Source: Lumbricus terrestris (taxonomy: Eukaryota; Annelida; Clitellata; Crassiclitellata; Lumbricidae). From it: DNA of 64,000 nt. The notes below the pieces were generated by a model that had not been told where the DNA came from, did no database searches, and saw only the letters and a list, made by a program, of their open reading frames with translations. This document shows positions 1 to 10,737 of this stretch, in pieces; position 1 is the stretch's first letter; each line of letters begins with the position of its first letter. Where the stretch lies: the NCBI GenBank assembly GCA_949752735.1, contig OX457042.1, positions 30,391,116 to 30,455,115 of the forward strand. The letters are read 5' to 3'. Made by a program: the position numbers and the translations under genes.

Positions 1-127
1 TAATTATATATATAGGCTACAAAAACAATTATTATGCGAATGTTGTATAACTTTGCATAAATGTTTTCTATTATTTATTTCCTCAGTAAACTACTGTGCG
101 TTTGCTGGTGGTATATTAAAGAATATT

Positions 128-158
<31 letters not shown>

Positions 159-653
159 TACAGATTCTGTATGCTCGTTTTGCAGAGCGTGTAGGCGTAT
201 GGGTCTAATAATTATGCAGGTTTAAATTGTCGTTGCAGTTAATTACTCTTTGACAAAATGATTTAAGTAGTTGCCAAAAATTGCATTTGTACTAAATATA
301 TCGCGGTTTAATGTGGGTATATATAGGCTAAATATAAATCAGCATTATCAGGATGCTGTTCGTTTAAAATCGCTTTTGGCATTTCTAAAGATAGGCATGC
401 AAGCAGTCTGTGTATTTTGAGAAATTTACAGCTGCTCTATTATATGGCATATTGTCTTTTAGGGCAAGTAGGCTACCCAAAAGGCGAGGAAGTCGGGTCA
501 CTGGAGCTTTCTGAAGCGACGCAAGGTAAATTCAGCAATCATTTTTATTCTTCATTGTCGTGACATCCCGGGTTCCGTGACTTCTGTATACAGTGTACAG
601 TCCTATGAGACCAATGCAATAGGTGCTACGCTATATGGTTCCACATCACGCAC
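1..653 (-). other. Intron of UGT gene A, 3' part
   Basis: No coding exon is seen. Blocks near 180-240 and 360-640 match the intron of UGT B (16427-16880), part of the intron of C (21130-21190) and the intron remnant of E (37554-37730), so this is the intron of a minus-strand UGT gene whose last exon lies just off the left edge. A short (ACTT)n run occupies about 131-156. Confidence 0.6.
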
Positions 654-873
654 CAGTGGCGGCGCCATGATTTCAGTTGGGGGGGGCTGAAGCCTCGGAG
701 GAAATTTTCGATTTTCATCCGCCGAAATTTCTGACGACCTTTTTTTAGTCGTCGCCCGAAAATTGTGGACATATTGGAATGTAAAAAAAATCGGATTGCC
801 TTTTTTTAGGGGGCTTAGCCTCTTATAGGGGGGCTTAGCCCCCCCTTACCCCTCTCCCCTAGCGCCGCCACTG
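654..873. mobile_element. hAT-like MITE with 12-bp inverted ends
   Basis: The ends are a perfect 12-bp inverted repeat, CAGTGGCGGCGC at 654-665 and its complement at 862-873. They are flanked by an 8-bp direct duplication TCACGCAC (646-653 and 874-881). CAG-starting ends with an 8-bp duplication are typical of hAT elements. There is no coding capacity. Inside are poly-G/C blocks and the short hairpin motif GACGAC-T-run-AGTCGTC seen in other MITEs of this window. Confidence 0.85.
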
Positions 874-881
874 TCACGCAC

Positions 882-1692
882 GTTCATCAGACAGAGAATG
901 ACGTTTTAGATTGCTGTTTGGAATAGCTCTGTTTGGAATAGCCTCCCATTTGACCTGCATTCCATTCCGTAGGACTTGTCTATGGCCTAACTCTTTTTCT
1001 ATAGTACTCAAGACTCTCCACTTCGGAGTGCCTGGGTCGGGAGCGCCTCTAAATAGTTGTTTGATGCGGCGCTAAATAAAATTCCTAAGATAGATATAAA
1101 TTATTATAGAAAACAATTGCAACGTCACTGTGAAATAATAGTTTTTCGAAATTTCTCAGCGCCACAGCAATATGGCACTATAAATTTTACTTCCTGTAAT
1201 CCGATCACTTCAATTCAGCAGAATTCAATTCAGTTAGCTGAATTTGGGTTCTTGGTCATATTCTTTGGTGTTATACGGTTAGGCCTTAATCTACAGTTGA
1301 GATACAATTTTCCGTCGCAATATAGGCCTATAGGCCAATTCAGCGCAACGGTTCTAGTTATAGCGCTATAAAATCTTAAAATCAGTTGGTCAAATAAGAT
1401 CACAATCATCACGTAATAATTAGGCCTGTGTCAAGACACACAGATAAAAAAAATTGTGTCAAAATTTGAAAAGAAACTCAATATCTTGGCATTCAAACGC
1501 AGGAAGGATCACACCATGCAGGATGGTCGGGTGGGTAGTGTCTGATCTAGTCTCCCTTCTTGGAGTGGAGGGGGGGTGGAATCGTCCGATTTGGGCGGAC
1601 TTTTTGGTGGCCGCAGTGCCACTGACGGCATCATGTCATCGGCCATTTTTTCTCATTACCTTTCTTTGTCATGCCGTAAAAAATTGTTAAAA
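882..1692 (-). other. Intron of UGT gene A between MITE and LTR element
   Basis: Apart from the SINE scrap this is AT-rich intron sequence. Around 1360-1470 it resembles the introns of B (17455-17520), C (21270-21340) and H (53420-53480), including a 'caagacacacagaYaaa' block. No coding exon is visible. Confidence 0.5.
1025..1080 (+). repeat. SINE tail fragment
   Basis: The stretch with GGGAGCGCCTCTAAATAG followed by GCGCTAAATAAA matches the 3' end of the tRNA-derived SINE at 20171-20375 and 43336-43552. No tRNA-like head is present, so this copy is 5' truncated. Confidence 0.45.
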
Positions 1693-1697
1693 ATATG

Positions 1698-2490
1698 TGT
1701 CGTGTTCCTCCCCGGTTCACAGTTCGATGTCCGATAAATGTTGTGCTCCTATAAATGTCGTGGTGTGATGTAGGCCTATCCCCTCCTTATTATATACGAC
1801 TCATATTGACGAGGTTATTAATTTAGAACTTTATTGAAGAATACTATAGGCCTAAAGTTAAGTAAGTAAATTAGATCGGTAAACGTCTCTTGGAAGAAGA
1901 AGCAAATCCCCACGTAGTTCAGCCCCCAGAAACCCTCCGCGACCGTCCTCTTCCCCGTCCGACTCCGAAGTGCCCAGGTCCATCCGTCGTCGACCGGCCC
2001 CAGCGCCGATTGGTCGATTCGGGCCGCTGCCTTCCGACGCCTGGCCAATTGTCTTCGTCGCGGGCCTTCGTTGGCCCGCCCGCCAAAGACGCTGTCCCTG
2101 TTGGTGTCGGGGTACCCCGGGTGGGTTCTCCCCTGGGTCACTGGGTTGGGTGGAGGGCGACGAGGGGCGTCAGATGACAAAGGCCAGCTCCTCCATTTGT
2201 ACGGGCGTAATGCGTCTCGGCCCGATCGGATCGTCGCCGGTTCGACGCCTCTGGCCGGGCTTCAATCGCCACTTCGTTGATTTATTAGAGGCCCGACCGA
2301 GGGCGCCCCGCTGTGAAATCCGATCTGAGCCGGCGGAGCAGAGCTCTTATCAGCCGACCGGCTGTCATCTGCCCCAACGGTTCGCCGACCCTCCACCGGC
2401 GGCTGCACTCCAATGACCCTTAGCGCTTCTATAGCGCCGTAGTACAGACAGATCGTGGTGAATCATGTCCTGCCGGGCACCACCGTGACA
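1698..2490 (-). repeat. 3' LTR of the Gmr1-like element
   Basis: This block repeats at an offset of 6,160 bp with no difference that I noticed. It starts TGTCGTG and ends GTGACA on the + strand. Seen from the element it is the downstream LTR. GC-rich open frames inside it are on both strands and repeat in both LTRs, so they are not genes. Confidence 0.93.
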
Positions 2491-2500
2491 TCCCTCCAAC
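2491..2500 (-). promoter_or_regulatory. Polypurine tract (plus-strand primer)
   Basis: Read on the minus strand, the bases next to the 3' LTR are GTTGGAGGGA. A short purine run ending at the LTR border is where plus-strand DNA synthesis is expected to start. It is short, so the call rests mainly on position. Confidence 0.55.
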
Positions 2501-2675
2501 CCGAGATGATTCCGACGATCGTGACGGTCTCCTGGCGTTGTTGGTCCTCGCTTTCTTCTCCCTGTCGGATGATTGTTCCTCAGGAAACACACACAAAAAA
2601 CCATCTTTAGTCATATGTACATATTTACAGACGGCAGGGTCAGATCCCGCCGGTGTCCCGGTCTCACTGTCTCCG

Positions 2676-5600
2676 TCAAATCCTTGACAGGAAATCGGCG
2701 GCTACATTCTTTGGGCCTGGACGATACTTAAAGCAAATGTTGAATTCTTGTAGCGCCAGCGCCCAGCGGGCGAGCTTTGCGCTCTTTGGGGCGGCTTCAG
2801 TTAGGAAAGACAATGGATTATGATCCGAAAAGATGGTTATTCTACATAGAAAGATCCAGGGACGAAAGCGTTTTAGCGCCCAAATGACAGCATACGCTTC
2901 TCTTTCAATTGTTGACCACCGCGTCTGAACATCTGTTAACTTCGCGCTTGCAAAAGAAATGGGGCGTTCATGTCCCTCATCAGACCATTGAAAAAGACAA
3001 CAACCTACCGCGGATCCACTGGCGTCCACAGACAAACCAAACTCTCTTGAGAAATCAATTACATGTAATTTGACAGCGTTACTTAAATCACTTTTGAGCT
3101 TATCTAGTGCCCTCTGGTGTTCCACACTCCAGGGCACTTTCGTTGGAATATGCTTCTGCGTCAAGTCGGTTATCACTCGAGCAGTCTCAGCTAAAGACGG
3201 TATAAAGTTTCGAAAATAGCTGAAAAAGCCGATGAGTCGTCTCACCTCCTTCTTGGTGGTGGGTGGCTGGATTTGGTCTAATCCTGCAATTTTCTCCGGA
3301 TCTGGTTCGATTATCCCGGATCCAATCACATGACCGACAAAAGTCGCATGACTCTGCCCAAAACTACATTTCTTTAAGCTAAGAGTCAAACCAGAGCCTT
3401 TAATAGTCTTAAGAAACCCTTCCAAGTGAGCAAGATGCTCTTCCCAAGACATCGAAAACACCGCCATGTCGTCAACAAAGGGCTCGGTGAAGTCCCGGAT
3501 GGGATGCAAAATGTTGGACACACAACGGATAAAAGTATTACTAGCAGATTTGAGGCCGAACGGCATACGTGTGAATTCAAATAGGCCTTCATCGCACACA
3601 AAAGCAGTAAGATACCGAGAAGATTCTTTCACCGGAAGCTGCCAATATCCGCTCTTTGCGTCAAAGCAACTAATGAACCGCGCCTTCCCGACCTTCTGAA
3701 GAACGTCCCCCACATTCGGGGTAGGGTAGCAGTCACCTGCTGAATGCATGTTCACATGCCTGTAGTCTACGGCTAGTCTTACGCCCTTCCGACCGTCTGG
3801 TCCCTTTAGTACACAGACGATCGGACTGGCCATTTCACTGGTCGACGGAACAATAATGCCTAAGTCCTGCATCTCTTGTATCTGTCGGGCCACTTCCGGT
3901 TTGAGTAGTTCCGGAATCCGATACGCGCGCAAGCGTTTGGGTTTGAAGTCAGGTAGGATTTTAATTTCATGCTCCATGAGCGGACAGAAACCTGGTTTCT
4001 CTGAAAATACCTCGGGGTACCGGTCAAGAAGAGTCAGTAGTTGTTGTTTCTCGGAGTCAGATAGGTGGGCAAGTTTACAAGGATCAATGAGCGTACTGGG
4101 CCGGGGGTGGGTGTCCTTGTACTCTTCGACGACTTCCACGGACCCGAAATCCTCATCTCGATCGAACACAACTGAACAATTATCTACAATTGCCTCTTCG
4201 ATCCGCTCATTGTACTTCCGGATTTTGTTAGCATGCACATGTCTGTGGGTGCCCTCAATATCGACGATGTAAGAATAGGGTGACTTGACTCTAACTACAG
4301 TTCCTGGACCCCTCCAACGGTTATAGAACTTGGCCCCATTACTATCAGGCGCGAGGAAGATGACCTTATCCCCCACCTGATATCGCCTATCCATACTTCG
4401 CAAATTATAATGGATAGCATATCTCTTCTGCTCGACTTCTGAGTGATAGTCAGCATAGGACTTGGCTAGTTCTAAGTTGTCCCTCAAGTCCCTCAAATAC
4501 GCTTCTGGTGTCTTACCTAGGCTGAACGGAAGTTCACGTTCACCTGCCCATGATTCTTTTAATATAGACAAGGGTCCCCTGGGGACCGTGCCGTACACCA
4601 ACATATATGGACTGATATGAGTGGTTGCAGAAGGACGTTCACGAAGACTCCACAGGACAAATGGCAGGAGACGATGCCAACCCCTTGGGTCGTTCTGAGC
4701 CAACTTGTAGATCATACTCTTTAGGCTTTGATTGCATCTCTCGACCAAACCGTTCGCCTCCGGATGGCCTGGGGTACTGAAACGCGGACAACAGCCTAAA
4801 CGTTTTAACATTTCCTGTGTTAATTGACTTTTAAAACTTGTGCCACAATCCGAGCTAATCACCTTGGGCACTGAAAATGTCATAAAGACCTGTAATAAGG
4901 CATCACACACTGCCTTAGCACTCAGAGATCGTAACGGATAGGCCATCGGCCAACGAGAAAACCGATCGACAATAACCAGTGCATAGTTGAATTCAGGTTT
5001 CGAGATGGTCGGATCACTTTCAGCGATGATTGGGCCAATGCAATCCATGGACAAATGTGTAAACGGAAGTTCCTCGTCCCTTGGAATAGGAGTGATGGGA
5101 ACACGATGAGCCGTCTTTACAGGCGCTCGAAGTTGACACACAGAGCAAGAAGAACAATACCTTTTGATTTTATCATCCATGTGGGGGAACCAAAAGCTGA
5201 GCCGAATCCGGTCACGCGTGGACTTGAAACCCATGTGACCTGCGAAAGGCGCATCGTGAGCCATCTCCAGCACGGTGCCTATTCTCGTTTCCGGTAAGCA
5301 CAGCTGCTTGACCTTATGACCCACCATACTCTCGCGATGGTACAGGAGTGACCCCTCTAACAGAAAATTATTACGGTTCTGTTGGGCCATCTTAAGATAC
5401 GGGGCCAGTGATGGACATTGACTTTGCTCGATCGACAGCGTATTTGCCCCCGCTGTTCGTTCGTTTTCGGGCAAAGCAGGGATGTCCGGGTCCAAGAACT
5501 CAGACTGACTCACCGGTTTCTCACTTTGTTGACTTCCTATCCCGCTACACATAACCTCCTCCCCTTCGTCTTCCGACGTGGTAAAGACCGGGTCTGTTCT

Positions 5601-7487
5601 ACCGGCTTCCGGGTCGGTCGAGATCTGAGCAATCTCAGCCATACTCACGGCCAGCACGTCATACACCGCTGTCTCCTTCAGGAGTGTTTCCACCGTTGGT
5701 GTTATTATCACTGCCTCATGCAGGTTGGGGACCACCGCTAACCACACTAGCACGGGCGGAGCGATGTTAGTTAATCCCTCGGCGTTTTCCATGACTGGTT
5801 TTACGGGTAAGCGAATCACATCAGTGATTTCTGACTTCCCATTAAGACCTGAGAGTTTAACTCTCTTGTGTACAGGTGGGTTTAGATGTTTCACCAGCGA
5901 TTGCCGTATACAACAAATTTCAGACCCCCCGTCGATAAGTGCTCTTTGGTTCTCTAACTGATCAATTTGAACATCCATATATGATCTTACATGGAACTGG
6001 TCAGCATCAATAAAGGATTTGGGTGTCTTAATAGCGTCGACATTACAACTAATCTTCTTCGACGCAAAATCACCTTTCACCTTATTCGCCTCACACGCAT
6101 TCACGTGGGCCGTCTTTTTGTTGCCTTGTGGGTTCTTAGCTTTACCACATTGAAAAGCTCGGTGGCTGTCAGACCCACACTGGAAGCATAAACCCTTACG
6201 CAAGGCCTCTTCCTTCGAGATCTTCTCGTCCTTACCTGACGCACTAACAACCTCTACTTTCCTAGTTGCTATGTTCTCGTTTTGATTGGTCGGGTGCGCT
6301 GTACGGCTAATCCGAGCGTGCGTAGAGCTACTCGAGCTGGTGGAATTACTCGAGCCACTCCAGCGGATAGGTTCGCCACTCCAGTGATGGTACGCCATAT
6401 AGTTATCTACTGTGGCTGCTAGCTCCTCTATCCGTAGCCATTCATCCTTTTCTTGCGCGAGGATAAAATCCAAGCACGCCCGGGGCAGAAGTTCCTTGAG
6501 ACGGTCGGCACACAACAGACTAACGAGGTCTTCAACAGAATTGCCTTCACGCCTACTGCGAAAGTAATAACACAAAGAATTCTGGATTCTAGACGCGAGA
6601 GCAGTGTAAGTTTCGTCAGAAGATTTTCTGGTTGAGAGAAAGCGGTCGCGGAGTTGAATTGGACTAATTCGAAACTCTCGAAGCAAAAAGTCCTTAAGTT
6701 TCTCGTAGTCGCAAAGCTGGTCTTGTGTCAGCCGTGTGGTCAACGCTTTGGTTCGATCGTTAAGGTTAGCTAACAATAAGTGTGCCTTAACATCGTCGTC
6801 AACTTCGAACTGATTAAACAGCCGCTCAATATGGTCGAAATAACAGGGCATTTCCGCACCATCATGTGGGAATTTTCCTATGACCTGTTTAACCGCATCG
6901 CTAAAGTGTTTTATTCTACCGGCTAACGACTGCTTGCGACAACTGTCAAGTTCGTTTCGCCTTTGCCTCTCGCGGTCCAGGTCCAACTGCTCTTCACGCA
7001 GTTTCAATTCTCTACGCCTGTCTTCTCTCTCCTCATCCTCTCTCTTTTCTCTCCATCTTCGCTCTTCCCTTTCTTCATCCTCCTTCTTCTCTCTTCGTCT
7101 TCGATCCTCTCTCTCTTCCTCGTACCGCCGCATCTCAAAGGCCAAACGTTGACGTTCCAGCTCCAAACTTGGATCTGTACTTGTCCGCCCACGGGGACTG
7201 TCAAATTCGGGAGGGGTCTCGTGGCCCGCAGACACAAACTCCGCCCAATTTTCCATCAAATCTATGCGTCCCATAGCCTCTATTGCTGGTAAGGCTAAAC
7301 CAGCCTCCCGCAAACACGATGCTAATCTATCGCTAGACATCTTTCTGATACCCGCTTGCTGCTCGAGCGTTAAGCGGTCCATTGCAACAACAACAACAAG
7401 AAAACAGGGAGAGATAGAGTGGATAGTCCCAGCGTTCAGACAGAGGAAATCAAAACAAAACACAAAAACAGTCAGAAATGTTTCCAC
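2676..7487 (-). CDS. gag-pol: Gag-Pol polyprotein of Gmr1-like retrotransposon
   Basis: One 1,603-residue frame without stops. The first 35 residues are hydrophobic and may not be used; Met36 (codon at 7380-7382, MDRLTLEQQ) is a more gag-like start. Order of parts: charged Arg/Glu coiled region (about 110-170), gag, CCHC zinc knuckle CFQCGSDSHRAFQC (about 433-447), aspartic protease with LIDGGS (about 519; Asp-Gly-Gly where Asp-Thr/Ser-Gly is usual), integrase H2C2 finger (about 745-782), integrase core with its D, D and E near 815, 880 and 914, a basic C-terminal integrase part (to about 1075), reverse transcriptase (about 1200-1380) with FVDD near 1337, then RNase H with DASGS near 1486 and SDHNPL near 1552. 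It copies the element's RNA and inserts the DNA. Gag and pol share one frame with no visible frameshift site. Confidence 0.92.
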   Translation of the reverse strand: METFLTVFVFCFDFLCLNAGTIHSISPCFLVVVVAMDRLTLEQQAGIRKMSSDRLASCLREAGLALPAIEAMGRIDLMENWAEFVSAGHETPPEFDSPRGRTSTDPSLELERQRLAFEMRRYEEEREDRRRREKKEDEEREERRWREKREDEEREDRRRELKLREEQLDLDRERQRRNELDSCRKQSLAGRIKHFSDAVKQVIGKFPHDGAEMPCYFDHIERLFNQFEVDDDVKAHLLLANLNDRTKALTTRLTQDQLCDYEKLKDFLLREFRISPIQLRDRFLSTRKSSDETYTALASRIQNSLCYYFRSRREGNSVEDLVSLLCADRLKELLPRACLDFILAQEKDEWLRIEELAATVDNYMAYHHWSGEPIRWSGSSNSTSSSSSTHARISRTAHPTNQNENIATRKVEVVSASGKDEKISKEEALRKGLCFQCGSDSHRAFQCGKAKNPQGNKKTAHVNACEANKVKGDFASKKISCNVDAIKTPKSFIDADQFHVRSYMDVQIDQLENQRALIDGGSEICCIRQSLVKHLNPPVHKRVKLSGLNGKSEITDVIRLPVKPVMENAEGLTNIAPPVLVWLAVVPNLHEAVIITPTVETLLKETAVYDVLAVSMAEIAQISTDPEAGRTDPVFTTSEDEGEEVMCSGIGSQQSEKPVSQSEFLDPDIPALPENERTAGANTLSIEQSQCPSLAPYLKMAQQNRNNFLLEGSLLYHRESMVGHKVKQLCLPETRIGTVLEMAHDAPFAGHMGFKSTRDRIRLSFWFPHMDDKIKRYCSSCSVCQLRAPVKTAHRVPITPIPRDEELPFTHLSMDCIGPIIAESDPTISKPEFNYALVIVDRFSRWPMAYPLRSLSAKAVCDALLQVFMTFSVPKVISSDCGTSFKSQLTQEMLKRLGCCPRFSTPGHPEANGLVERCNQSLKSMIYKLAQNDPRGWHRLLPFVLWSLRERPSATTHISPYMLVYGTVPRGPLSILKESWAGERELPFSLGKTPEAYLRDLRDNLELAKSYADYHSEVEQKRYAIHYNLRSMDRRYQVGDKVIFLAPDSNGAKFYNRWRGPGTVVRVKSPYSYIVDIEGTHRHVHANKIRKYNERIEEAIVDNCSVVFDRDEDFGSVEVVEEYKDTHPRPSTLIDPCKLAHLSDSEKQQLLTLLDRYPEVFSEKPGFCPLMEHEIKILPDFKPKRLRAYRIPELLKPEVARQIQEMQDLGIIVPSTSEMASPIVCVLKGPDGRKGVRLAVDYRHVNMHSAGDCYPTPNVGDVLQKVGKARFISCFDAKSGYWQLPVKESSRYLTAFVCDEGLFEFTRMPFGLKSASNTFIRCVSNILHPIRDFTEPFVDDMAVFSMSWEEHLAHLEGFLKTIKGSGLTLSLKKCSFGQSHATFVGHVIGSGIIEPDPEKIAGLDQIQPPTTKKEVRRLIGFFSYFRNFIPSLAETARVITDLTQKHIPTKVPWSVEHQRALDKLKSDLSNAVKLHVIDFSREFGLSVDASGSAVGCCLFQWSDEGHERPISFASAKLTDVQTRWSTIEREAYAVIWALKRFRPWIFLCRITIFSDHNPLSFLTEAAPKSAKLARWALALQEFNICFKYRPGPKNVAADFLSRI

Positions 7488-7835
7488 CGAATCCTGCCTT
7501 CGGACTTACAAACGTACTCCCCAGAAATTACCGGACACCAGCAAAGATCCTACCTGTCCAAGTCTGCATGTGGTGTTCTTCCTGGATCGTCCAGATCACG
7601 TGTAGTCCTGCGATGTCTTCGACTCGGTTTTCCTCTTGGTCTCCGACGGTTTCTTTACTCGTCTAATCGTTTGATCGGCGAGGTGGATTGCAGCTCCGCC
7701 GCTTCCGTCTTCTTCAACAAGCGTGGTGGTCCGCGGACGTTTGACGCTTCCGGATTTCTTCACCGCTTCTTCGACGTTCAACGAATTTCAAAGTTCCAGT
7801 TCGCATAACACAATCTAACCAATATACTCCGAACT

Positions 7836-7853
7836 ATTCAGTCGACTGCGCCA
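7836..7853 (-). promoter_or_regulatory. Primer-binding site (tRNA primer)
   Basis: Four bases inside the 5' LTR the minus strand reads TGGCGCAGTCGACTG. A TGG start, matching the CCA end of a tRNA, at this spot is the usual primer-binding site. I could not assign the tRNA species. Confidence 0.6.
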
Positions 7854-7857
7854 TAAA

Positions 7858-8650
7858 TGTCGTGTTCCTCCCCGGTTCACAGTTCGATGTCCGATAAATG
7901 TTGTGCTCCTATAAATGTCGTGGTGTGATGTAGGCCTATCCCCTCCTTATTATATACGACTCATATTGACGAGGTTATTAATTTAGAACTTTATTGAAGA
8001 ATACTATAGGCCTAAAGTTAAGTAAGTAAATTAGATCGGTAAACGTCTCTTGGAAGAAGAAGCAAATCCCCACGTAGTTCAGCCCCCAGAAACCCTCCGC
8101 GACCGTCCTCTTCCCCGTCCGACTCCGAAGTGCCCAGGTCCATCCGTCGTCGACCGGCCCCAGCGCCGATTGGTCGATTCGGGCCGCTGCCTTCCGACGC
8201 CTGGCCAATTGTCTTCGTCGCGGGCCTTCGTTGGCCCGCCCGCCAAAGACGCTGTCCCTGTTGGTGTCGGGGTACCCCGGGTGGGTTCTCCCCTGGGTCA
8301 CTGGGTTGGGTGGAGGGCGACGAGGGGCGTCAGATGACAAAGGCCAGCTCCTCCATTTGTACGGGCGTAATGCGTCTCGGCCCGATCGGATCGTCGCCGG
8401 TTCGACGCCTCTGGCCGGGCTTCAATCGCCACTTCGTTGATTTATTAGAGGCCCGACCGAGGGCGCCCCGCTGTGAAATCCGATCTGAGCCGGCGGAGCA
8501 GAGCTCTTATCAGCCGACCGGCTGTCATCTGCCCCAACGGTTCGCCGACCCTCCACCGGCGGCTGCACTCCAATGACCCTTAGCGCTTCTATAGCGCCGT
8601 AGTACAGACAGATCGTGGTGAATCATGTCCTGCCGGGCACCACCGTGACA
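7858..8650 (-). repeat. 5' LTR of the Gmr1-like element
   Basis: Upstream LTR of the element as read on the minus strand; it carries the promoter. An AATAAA signal is present on the minus strand near 7990, and a TATATAATA stretch near 7950. The 3' LTR matches it over every block compared. Confidence 0.93.
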
Positions 8651-8655
8651 ATATG

Positions 8656-9083
8656 CCATTTTCGATACCGAAACAATAATTACCTTTTTTTTTATCTTTC
8701 TTTCTCTTTTTTACCAAAATTGCAGGTGCACAACACCTGGATTACTCTGGTGGATCATTACACGTTTAGTATATCTGGGGAATGGTGCATGTATACATGT
8801 ATACAACATCTCGCGATATTTCGGAGGGAGGAAACTCAATCCTGGGGTGAAATTCTCCCAGAGACGTCTAGATTAAACGCTTTCGGTTTTGAATTATAGA
8901 CTGTCTGTGGTAAACGACAGGCCATAGTCTTCAATCATAATCATTTGTGTTTAACCTAGGCTACTGTGTGTATTCTATCACACTGTTGATAAAATTAAAA
9001 TCGTTTCAAATTAAAAATAACTGTTTTGATCATTTGTATTGTTAACATCATTATTAGAATGCGAATCATGCATAAATATTCAC
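8656..9083 (-). other. Intron of UGT gene A, 5' part
   Basis: AT-rich sequence between the retrotransposon and the splice donor of gene A. The last 150 bases (from about 8935) match the 5' intron parts of B (17960-18140) and H (53560-53720). The donor is GTGAAT directly after the GGG codon ending at 9084. Confidence 0.6.
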
Positions 9084-10235
9084 CCCGTGGTAGAGGGCCT
9101 CGAACTGTCCGTTGTTTCCGCAATGGGTGATGAACAGCTTAACCTTCGGATGCGCCAGGATGTCATTCTGTGGAAGCCAACCGTCTGTTCTTATGAAATC
9201 TGGAATACGGAACTCGGAGCTTACGTTGGTCAATCTCCAGATAATCCTATGTCGCTCGATTCGATTGAAGGCCTCAAGAAATTTCCTAAGCAGAACATCT
9301 GGAAAAGAGGACAACATGGATCCAAAACTTACCAGGATAACTCCATCCTCAGCTCCATCAAAGAAACTTTGAATGTCTTCTGGGAGTTTCTTTGCTGGTT
9401 TCGTTGTCAGTCCTCCCACTTCTACCATGTTTGGCATGATGGGCTTTGGAGAGTCAATAACGGGATCACTTGTTAGAATCCAGAGCTTTGATCTCTCCAT
9501 CAATTCATCTGGAGAATCGAAATCCCCGTATTGTTGGTACAGCTTTATGATGTTATCTGGTACCTTTACGATCTGTTCGTTTGACCTTGCTTGATACGAG
9601 AGCCAAGCATTCGAAATCCTACCCAAGAAACTCATTTTCTCATGCTGGATGGAAAATTTTCCGGGAACGATTGACGGAAGCCACGGAACTCTCATCATCC
9701 ACGAGTCTGGATACCCTGTGTAGGTTACCCATGGAATTCCAAGACGGTGAGCCAATAGGTAGAAATGTTTGGTACAAAAGGTTCCGTCAATCACAGCTAA
9801 GTCGTAATGAGCCGATTGAAGCTTCTCTATGCGAGGTTCATTCTCCAGGAGAAGTAGCTTGGCGTGGGCTTCTACCCAGAGAGTCGTGGCATCCGTTAAA
9901 CCTCTATGTGAGAATTCTTTTTGCACCATTCGCTGTACTAATTGCCCAAAGAGAGCTTTCGTCTCACCCACCTTGTTATCTCTGCCCTGAACCAGGTATA
10001 TAAATGTGATATTTGACGCCTTAGCATCGTTGGCCGTGTCTTTGTCGACCTTGTATCCTTCGTCAACCAAAATGTGAGTTTCGTGCTGATGCCCTCCGAG
10101 TGCTCGCGCAATGGCCACAATGCAGGATACGTGGCTGCCCTGCACGATTGGAACGAGTAGAACCTTATAACACGTTGATGAAGCCACGAGTAGACATAAT
10201 ATGCAGAAAATCGTTAGCCACCTAACGAGAAACAT
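9084..10235 (-). CDS. UDP-glycosyltransferase A, first coding exon
   Basis: Codes for residues 1-384 of a UGT, an ER enzyme that moves sugar from a UDP-sugar to a small lipophilic acceptor. The first 22 residues form a signal peptide. His35 in QGSHVSC matches the family's catalytic His and Asp150 in YDLAVID its partner Asp. The C-terminal donor-binding part holds [29 protein letters not shown]. The frame runs five codons past a GTGAAT splice donor before a stop; in all intact paralogues the next exon starts VPMIGFPF at this point, so the exon ends at the Gly codon. No last exon is present leftwards within the window: the intron is at least 9.1 kb because an LTR retrotransposon sits in it. Whether A still makes protein depends on sequence outside the window. 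Confidence 0.88.
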
Positions 10236-10690
10236 CGGTAATGTTTCAGTGCAAGCTATTAAGATATTAAGACGACGTCAATAATTTTTTTATAGAAATC
10301 CTTTGTTGCTGGAACTCCTGCATGGCTACATACTAATTCAATCTTCGTGTCGTCGTTCTATTTATGCTTTCGCATATATAAACATATTATATATGTATGC
10401 ATATTGATATGTATATATATATTCTGCCTTGGCAAAGGTCGTTTAGTCCGGAGGGCGTCAACACGAGACTCACAGTTTGGACGACGAAGGATATCAGGTC
10501 CATATTCCTTCTTGATCACGGCATTGTTAAATTAAGCTGAAGCATCACGCGGTGCAAAGGTTTATGTCTCACCCTTTCTGCGTTGATTTCAATGGATCCT
10601 CTTTTGAATCAACGACAATGGCTTTCAATGGCATGATAGTACGTGACCTTCAACTCCTTCCTACTTCTTTTTAGTGTCACTTCAACAACA
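10236..10690 (-). promoter_or_regulatory. 5' flank of UGT A with shared promoter block
   Basis: The block GTGCAAAGG...TCTCACC, GCGTTGATTT and TAGTGTCACTTCAAC at about 10552-10690 corresponds to the block found upstream of C, D, F, G, H and I. Here it sits about 320 bp before the ATG rather than 205-220, and is more diverged. AT-rich sequence lies between. Confidence 0.45.
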
Positions 10691-10737
10691 ACAAGTCCCA
10701 ATTTAGTTCAACAACAATTAAGTCACGTAACTCTTTT

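Larger units (their letters stand above)
1698..8650 (-). mobile_element. Complete Gmr1-like LTR retrotransposon
   Basis: A full-length element of 6,953 bp on the minus strand. It has two matching 793-bp LTRs with TG...CA ends and a 5-bp target duplication ATATG (1693-1697 and 8651-8655). A single open frame runs from gag through RNase H. The integrase lies before the reverse transcriptase, the reverse of ordinary Ty3/Gypsy order. That order defines the Gmr1 group described from deuterostomes. I saw no difference between the LTRs, which implies a very recent insertion. It sits in the intron of UGT gene A in the same orientation, so its LTR poly(A) signal could shorten the host transcript. Confidence 0.93.

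Noticed and set aside
1818..2416. GC-rich open frames of 95-148 codons, repeated at 7978-8576
   Set aside because: They lie inside the LTRs, occur on both strands and repeat exactly because the LTRs match.
7004..7292. Ser/Arg-rich + strand frames over the gag region
   Set aside because: They are the antisense of the Glu/Arg coiled region in gag, whose composition gives long open frames on both strands.
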